The notes under the pieces are model-generated. The model worked only from the letters and a program-made list of their open reading frames with translations. It had not been told where the DNA came from and ran no database searches. Positions 6,150 to 9,126 of a DNA stretch of 9,126 nucleotides are shown one piece after another. How positions within the stretch are numbered: position 1 is the stretch's first letter; every line of letters starts with the position of its first letter. A program made the translations under genes and the position numbers. The DNA is from Bacteroidota bacterium (GTDB lineage Bacteria > Bacteroidota > Bacteroidia > Chitinophagales > Chitinophagaceae): positions 1 to 9,126 of the forward strand of contig JAKAJX010000186.1 of the NCBI GenBank assembly GCA_021824855.1, written 5' to 3'.

Positions 6150-8186
6150 TTAATTTTTCTTTAAAGCTATTTTATACAATATCAATCCCATCAAAGCAAA
6201 AAAGCCAAAACCTAGCAGATAAAAACCTGTTTCGCCTATAGTTGCCGATAAAGCATGTTCTATGCTCAGTTTTTGTAAAAAGGAATTTATACTATCGCTT
6301 GCCGATAAAAATGCAACTACCACACCAGCTACAGCACCGCCTGCAACTAAGCCTGTTGCATATAAATTTCCATTACCCAAATCTTCTTCTTCAAGTTCTT
6401 GACCTTTGGCTTTTTTTCTCCAATCAACCAATCCTCTAATAGCACCACCAATAAAAATTGGAAATGTGGTGCTTAAGGGTAAATAGATACCAATTGCAAA
6501 ACTCAGTGCATTAATGCCGCAAAGTTCCATTACTATAGCAATAGCGGCACCAACCAATACAAATTGCCAATCGAGGTTAAATGATAAAATCCCTTTCACT
6601 AATGTTGCCATTAATGTACCCTGTGGAGCAGGATATTTATCGGTACCAATTGCATGATGAATACCTTGTGCTAACATGTCTTGCGTAGGTTTATCTAATA
6701 CCTGAACAGTTGCACCAATAGCCAATGATGAAACTATTACACCAACAAATAAGGCAATTTGTTGGTATTTTGGAGTAGCACCTACCAAATAACCTGTTTT
6801 TAAATCTTGTGAAGTTGCTCCGGCATTGGCTGCGGCAATGCAAATCATTCCGCCTACTACTAATGCCATTGGTTCGTATATTTTTCCTGTCCATCCAACG
6901 GCAATAAACACCAAACAGGTTCCCATTAAAGTTGCAATCGTCATTCCACTAATGGGGTTATTAGAAGAGCCAATTAAACCAACAATTCTAGAAGAAACCG
7001 TTACAAAAAATGCTCCGAAAACAACTACTAAAATGCCTAAAATTAGTTTGCTGAAAATAGAATTTCCTGGAACTTGAGGAAGTAAGGTCATTAATAAAAT
7101 CAAAGCAATACTGCCAATTCCAACAATTTTAATAGATAAATCTTTTTCGGTTCGTAAAGTAACAGTTGATTCCGCAGAGTTATTTTTTAAAGAGCCAATA
7201 CTTCCTTTAAAAGAAGAAATGATAGTTGGTATGGTTTTAAATAAAGTAATAAATCCGCCGGCGGCTACAGCACCTGCTCCAATTTGTCGAATATATGCTC
7301 GATAAATTGCAATAGAATAGTCGCCAAAACTATGTGTTACCGCATTCCAATTACCCGGACCGCCATTTTTATCAATTGCGTTTAAGTAACCTAATTTTAC
7401 TAATTGTTGAGCAATAATATCTGCGGGCACTACCGAAGCCAACAGTGGTGTAAATACAAACCAGCTTAATACACTTCCGGCAACTAAAATACCACCAATT
7501 TTAGGACCAATAATATATCCAACTCCCATGTATTCTGGTGTAATTTCTCCACTAATTTTTGCCGAAGGGAAAAATTTATTAGCCTGTTTGGTCATAAATT
7601 CAGGCGTTTCGGCAATTACATGAAATATTTTTTGTAGTAAAGCATATAAAAATGCGAAACCCAATCCCTGAAAGGCTGTTTTAGAAAAATCGCCTCCTTT
7701 TTCTCCGGCTTTTAAAACGCTTCCGCAAGCAGTTCCTTCGGGATAAGGCAATACGCCATGTTCTTTTACAATTAAAGATCGGCGTAAAGGAATCATCATT
7801 AATGTGCCTAAAATACCGCCAAAAATAGAGAGAGTTAAAATAGTAAAATAGTTAAAAAAGTTGGCATACGACGGATCGCTTAAAAATAAAAATCCGGGTA
7901 AAGTAAATACTACACCTGCCGCAATACTTTCGCCGGCAGAGCCTGTTGTTTGAATAATATTATTTTCGAGAATAGTTGTTTTTAAAAATTTTCTCCCAAG
8001 TGTAATGGCTATAACTGCAATTGGGATGGAAGCAGAAACCGTTAATCCTGCTTTTAGTGCAAGATATACGGTAGCAGCACCAAAAATAATTCCGAATAAA
8101 CTTCCAAATAAAATAGATTTTACTGTAAGTTCTTTAACAGAAGATTCGGGGGCAATAAAGGGTTTGAAGATTTTTTTATCGGACAT
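6150..8186 (-). CDS. OPT-family oligopeptide transporter (prokaryotic type)
   Basis: This is a 678-residue polytopic inner-membrane protein whose length fits prokaryotic OPT members. Recognisable family blocks are NNIIQTTGSAGESIAAGVVF (75-94), GVLPYPEGTACGSVL (144-158), SSNNPISGMTIATLMGT (407-423), AANAGATSQDLKTGYLVGAT (452-471) and YPAPQGTLMATLVKG (518-532). GIYLPLSTTFPIFIGGAIRG follows at 566-585. The many hydrophobic helices are spread over the full length, with a hydrophilic loop at 589-607. OPT proteins import small peptides, or in some lineages metal-chelator complexes such as iron-siderophore or nicotianamine conjugates, probably with protons. The true substrate here cannot be read. 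The ATG at 8186-8184 gives an N-terminus like the family's. It converges on the glycosyltransferase and diverges from a POT peptide transporter across 96 bp, which supports a peptide role. No frameshift or missing block is seen. Confidence 0.95.
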   Translation of the reverse strand: MSDKKIFKPFIAPESSVKELTVKSILFGSLFGIIFGAATVYLALKAGLTVSASIPIAVIAITLGRKFLKTTILENNIIQTTGSAGESIAAGVVFTLPGFLFLSDPSYANFFNYFTILTLSIFGGILGTLMMIPLRRSLIVKEHGVLPYPEGTACGSVLKAGEKGGDFSKTAFQGLGFAFLYALLQKIFHVIAETPEFMTKQANKFFPSAKISGEITPEYMGVGYIIGPKIGGILVAGSVLSWFVFTPLLASVVPADIIAQQLVKLGYLNAIDKNGGPGNWNAVTHSFGDYSIAIYRAYIRQIGAGAVAAGGFITLFKTIPTIISSFKGSIGSLKNNSAESTVTLRTEKDLSIKIVGIGSIALILLMTLLPQVPGNSIFSKLILGILVVVFGAFFVTVSSRIVGLIGSSNNPISGMTIATLMGTCLVFIAVGWTGKIYEPMALVVGGMICIAAANAGATSQDLKTGYLVGATPKYQQIALFVGVIVSSLAIGATVQVLDKPTQDMLAQGIHHAIGTDKYPAPQGTLMATLVKGILSFNLDWQFVLVGAAIAIVMELCGINALSFAIGIYLPLSTTFPIFIGGAIRGLVDWRKKAKGQELEEEDLGNGNLYATGLVAGGAVAGVVVAFLSASDSINSFLQKLSIEHALSATIGETGFYLLGFGFFALMGLILYKIALKKN

Positions 8187-8227
8187 GGCAGCAATTTTTT
8201 ACAAGATAACTTGATGAAATTTAGTTG

Positions 8228-8235
8228 CAAAAATA
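8228..8235 (-). promoter_or_regulatory. Putative -7 box of the OPT transporter promoter
   Basis: On the minus strand these bases read TATTTTTG, an exact match to the Bacteroidota -7 consensus TAnnTTTG. Transcription would start a few bases downstream, leaving a leader of roughly 35 bases before the OPT start at 8186. No good TTG -33 element is found at the usual distance, so confidence is limited. Confidence 0.4.
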
Positions 8236-8255
8236 TTTTCAGAACTATTTTCTAA

Positions 8256-8263
8256 TATCTTTA
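8256..8263 (+). promoter_or_regulatory. Putative -7 box of the POT transporter promoter
   Basis: TATCTTTA matches TAnnTTTG except for the last base and lies 19 bases before the ATG at 8283. The nearest upstream TTG (8225-8227) is 28 bases away, longer than usual for a -33 element. The box is only 20 bp from the oppositely oriented OPT box, so the two promoters would overlap and could interfere or share an operator. Confidence 0.35.
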
Positions 8264-8282
8264 AAATTCTAAATTCACATTT

Positions 8283-9126
8283 ATGAATGATAACACCGAA
8301 ACGATTGTAAAGCCAAAAATGCCCAAAGCTGTTCCATTTATTATTGGAAATGAAGCAGCAGAAAGGTTTAGTTTTTATGGAATACGCTCTATTTTAGCAA
8401 CTTTTTTGGTTGCTCAATTTTTTAATCCAACACATAATCCTTCGCTTACTGCAATAGCTGAGGCACAAAGCAATGAACAAACGCACATATTTGTTTCTTT
8501 GGCTTATATAATGCCTTTATTAGGAGGTATTATAGCAGATTGGTTTTTAGGCAAATACCTTGTAATATTTTATGTATCTATATTGTATTCAATTGGTAAT
8601 TTAATACTTGCATTATCTACGCATAACTTAAATTTATTTACAGTTGGGTTGGTGGTAATTGCTGTTTCTGCAGGTGGAATTAAATCTTGCGTATCTGCCA
8701 ATGTAGGAGATCAATTCGATAAATCTAATCAAAGCTTAATGAGCAAAGTATATGGCTGGTTTTATTTTAGTATTAACGCCGGTTCTGTTTTTTCTACCAT
8801 GCTCATTCCAATTTTATATAATAAATATGGGGCACCTATTGCATTTGGATTGCCCGGTATTTTAATGTGTTTGGCAACAATTATATTTTGGTCGGGAAGA
8901 AAAAAATATGTTAGAGTTCCGCCATCCGGAGTAAAAAAAGAAAACTTCTTTTTTATTACCATTACTTTTATTGCAAAATCTTTTTCGAACAGAAACGGAA
9001 AAACTGTTTGGGAAGCCACAGCTGAAAAATATTCGGCAGAAGCTATTGATGGTGTACGTGCAGTATATAGAGTTTTAATGGTGTTTGCATTTATTCCAAT
9101 TTTTTGGGCTATGTGGGATCAAAACC
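8283..9126 (+). CDS. Proton-dependent oligopeptide transporter, POT/PTR2 family (MFS), C-terminus cut off by window edge
   Basis: I translated 281 codons from the ATG at 8283 to the right edge with no stop. The protein imports di- and tripeptides across the inner membrane using the proton gradient. The family motif ExxER appears as Glu24-Ala-Ala-Glu27-Arg28 followed by FSFYG (29-33) in helix 1; these residues couple proton and peptide binding. GGIIADWFLGKY (81-92) is the loop 2-3 signature. GGIKSCVSANVGDQF (131-145) is the PTR2 signature carrying the conserved helix-4 Lys134; Ser replaces the Pro often seen after this Lys. WFYFSINAGS (159-168) is the next family block, and FWAMWDQN (274-281) is the start of the second half (helix 7). 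Typical members have about 450-600 residues, so roughly half is missing. It diverges from the OPT gene, giving two peptide-type importers side by side. Confidence 0.95.
   Translation, partial: MNDNTETIVKPKMPKAVPFIIGNEAAERFSFYGIRSILATFLVAQFFNPTHNPSLTAIAEAQSNEQTHIFVSLAYIMPLLGGIIADWFLGKYLVIFYVSILYSIGNLILALSTHNLNLFTVGLVVIAVSAGGIKSCVSANVGDQFDKSNQSLMSKVYGWFYFSINAGSVFSTMLIPILYNKYGAPIAFGLPGILMCLATIIFWSGRKKYVRVPPSGVKKENFFFITITFIAKSFSNRNGKTVWEATAEKYSAEAIDGVRAVYRVLMVFAFIPIFWAMWDQN

Overview
The window looks like ordinary chromosomal DNA from a member of the Bacteroidota, probably a chitinophagal or sphingobacterial relative. The DNA is AT-rich. Gene starts lack Shine-Dalgarno sequences and sit behind A/T-rich leaders. 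Several upstream regions carry matches to the Bacteroidota promoter -7 box TAnnTTTG. The acetyl-CoA synthetase and OPT transporter resemble those of this phylum. No rRNA, tRNA, CRISPR array, phage gene or complete insertion sequence was recognised. Seven protein genes are present; those at the left and right edges are cut off by the window.

Left part (1-2873, all on the minus strand). Read 5' to 3', a small zinc-ribbon/helix-turn-helix protein related to the N-terminal half of IS1-type transposases (2873-2451) is followed by an outer-membrane beta-barrel porin (2322-1006). After only 34 bp comes a metabolite:H+ symporter of the MHS branch of the major facilitator superfamily (971 to the left edge). 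Porin plus symporter would form a two-membrane uptake route for a small anionic or zwitterionic metabolite.

Centre (2874-6100). The 117-bp divergent gap before acetyl-CoA synthetase (acs, 2991-4937, plus strand) holds a near-perfect 17-bp tandem direct repeat spaced 19 bp apart, and a small hairpin just upstream of the acs start. Acs activates acetate to acetyl-CoA. The layout suggests, but does not prove, that the porin, symporter, DNA-binding protein and Acs form a carboxylate uptake and activation locus. A GT-B glycosyltransferase (5027-6100) follows with its own putative promoter and is probably unrelated.

Right part (6150-9126). An OPT-family oligopeptide transporter (minus strand) and a POT/PTR2-family proton-dependent peptide transporter (plus strand, cut off) diverge from a 96-bp promoter region. 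Two unrelated peptide importer families are thus back to back.

No clearly new biological system was found. The most interesting element is the stand-alone transposase-derived DNA-binding protein with tandem repeats in its own promoter region, next to acs. Its regulatory role is inferred from position only.
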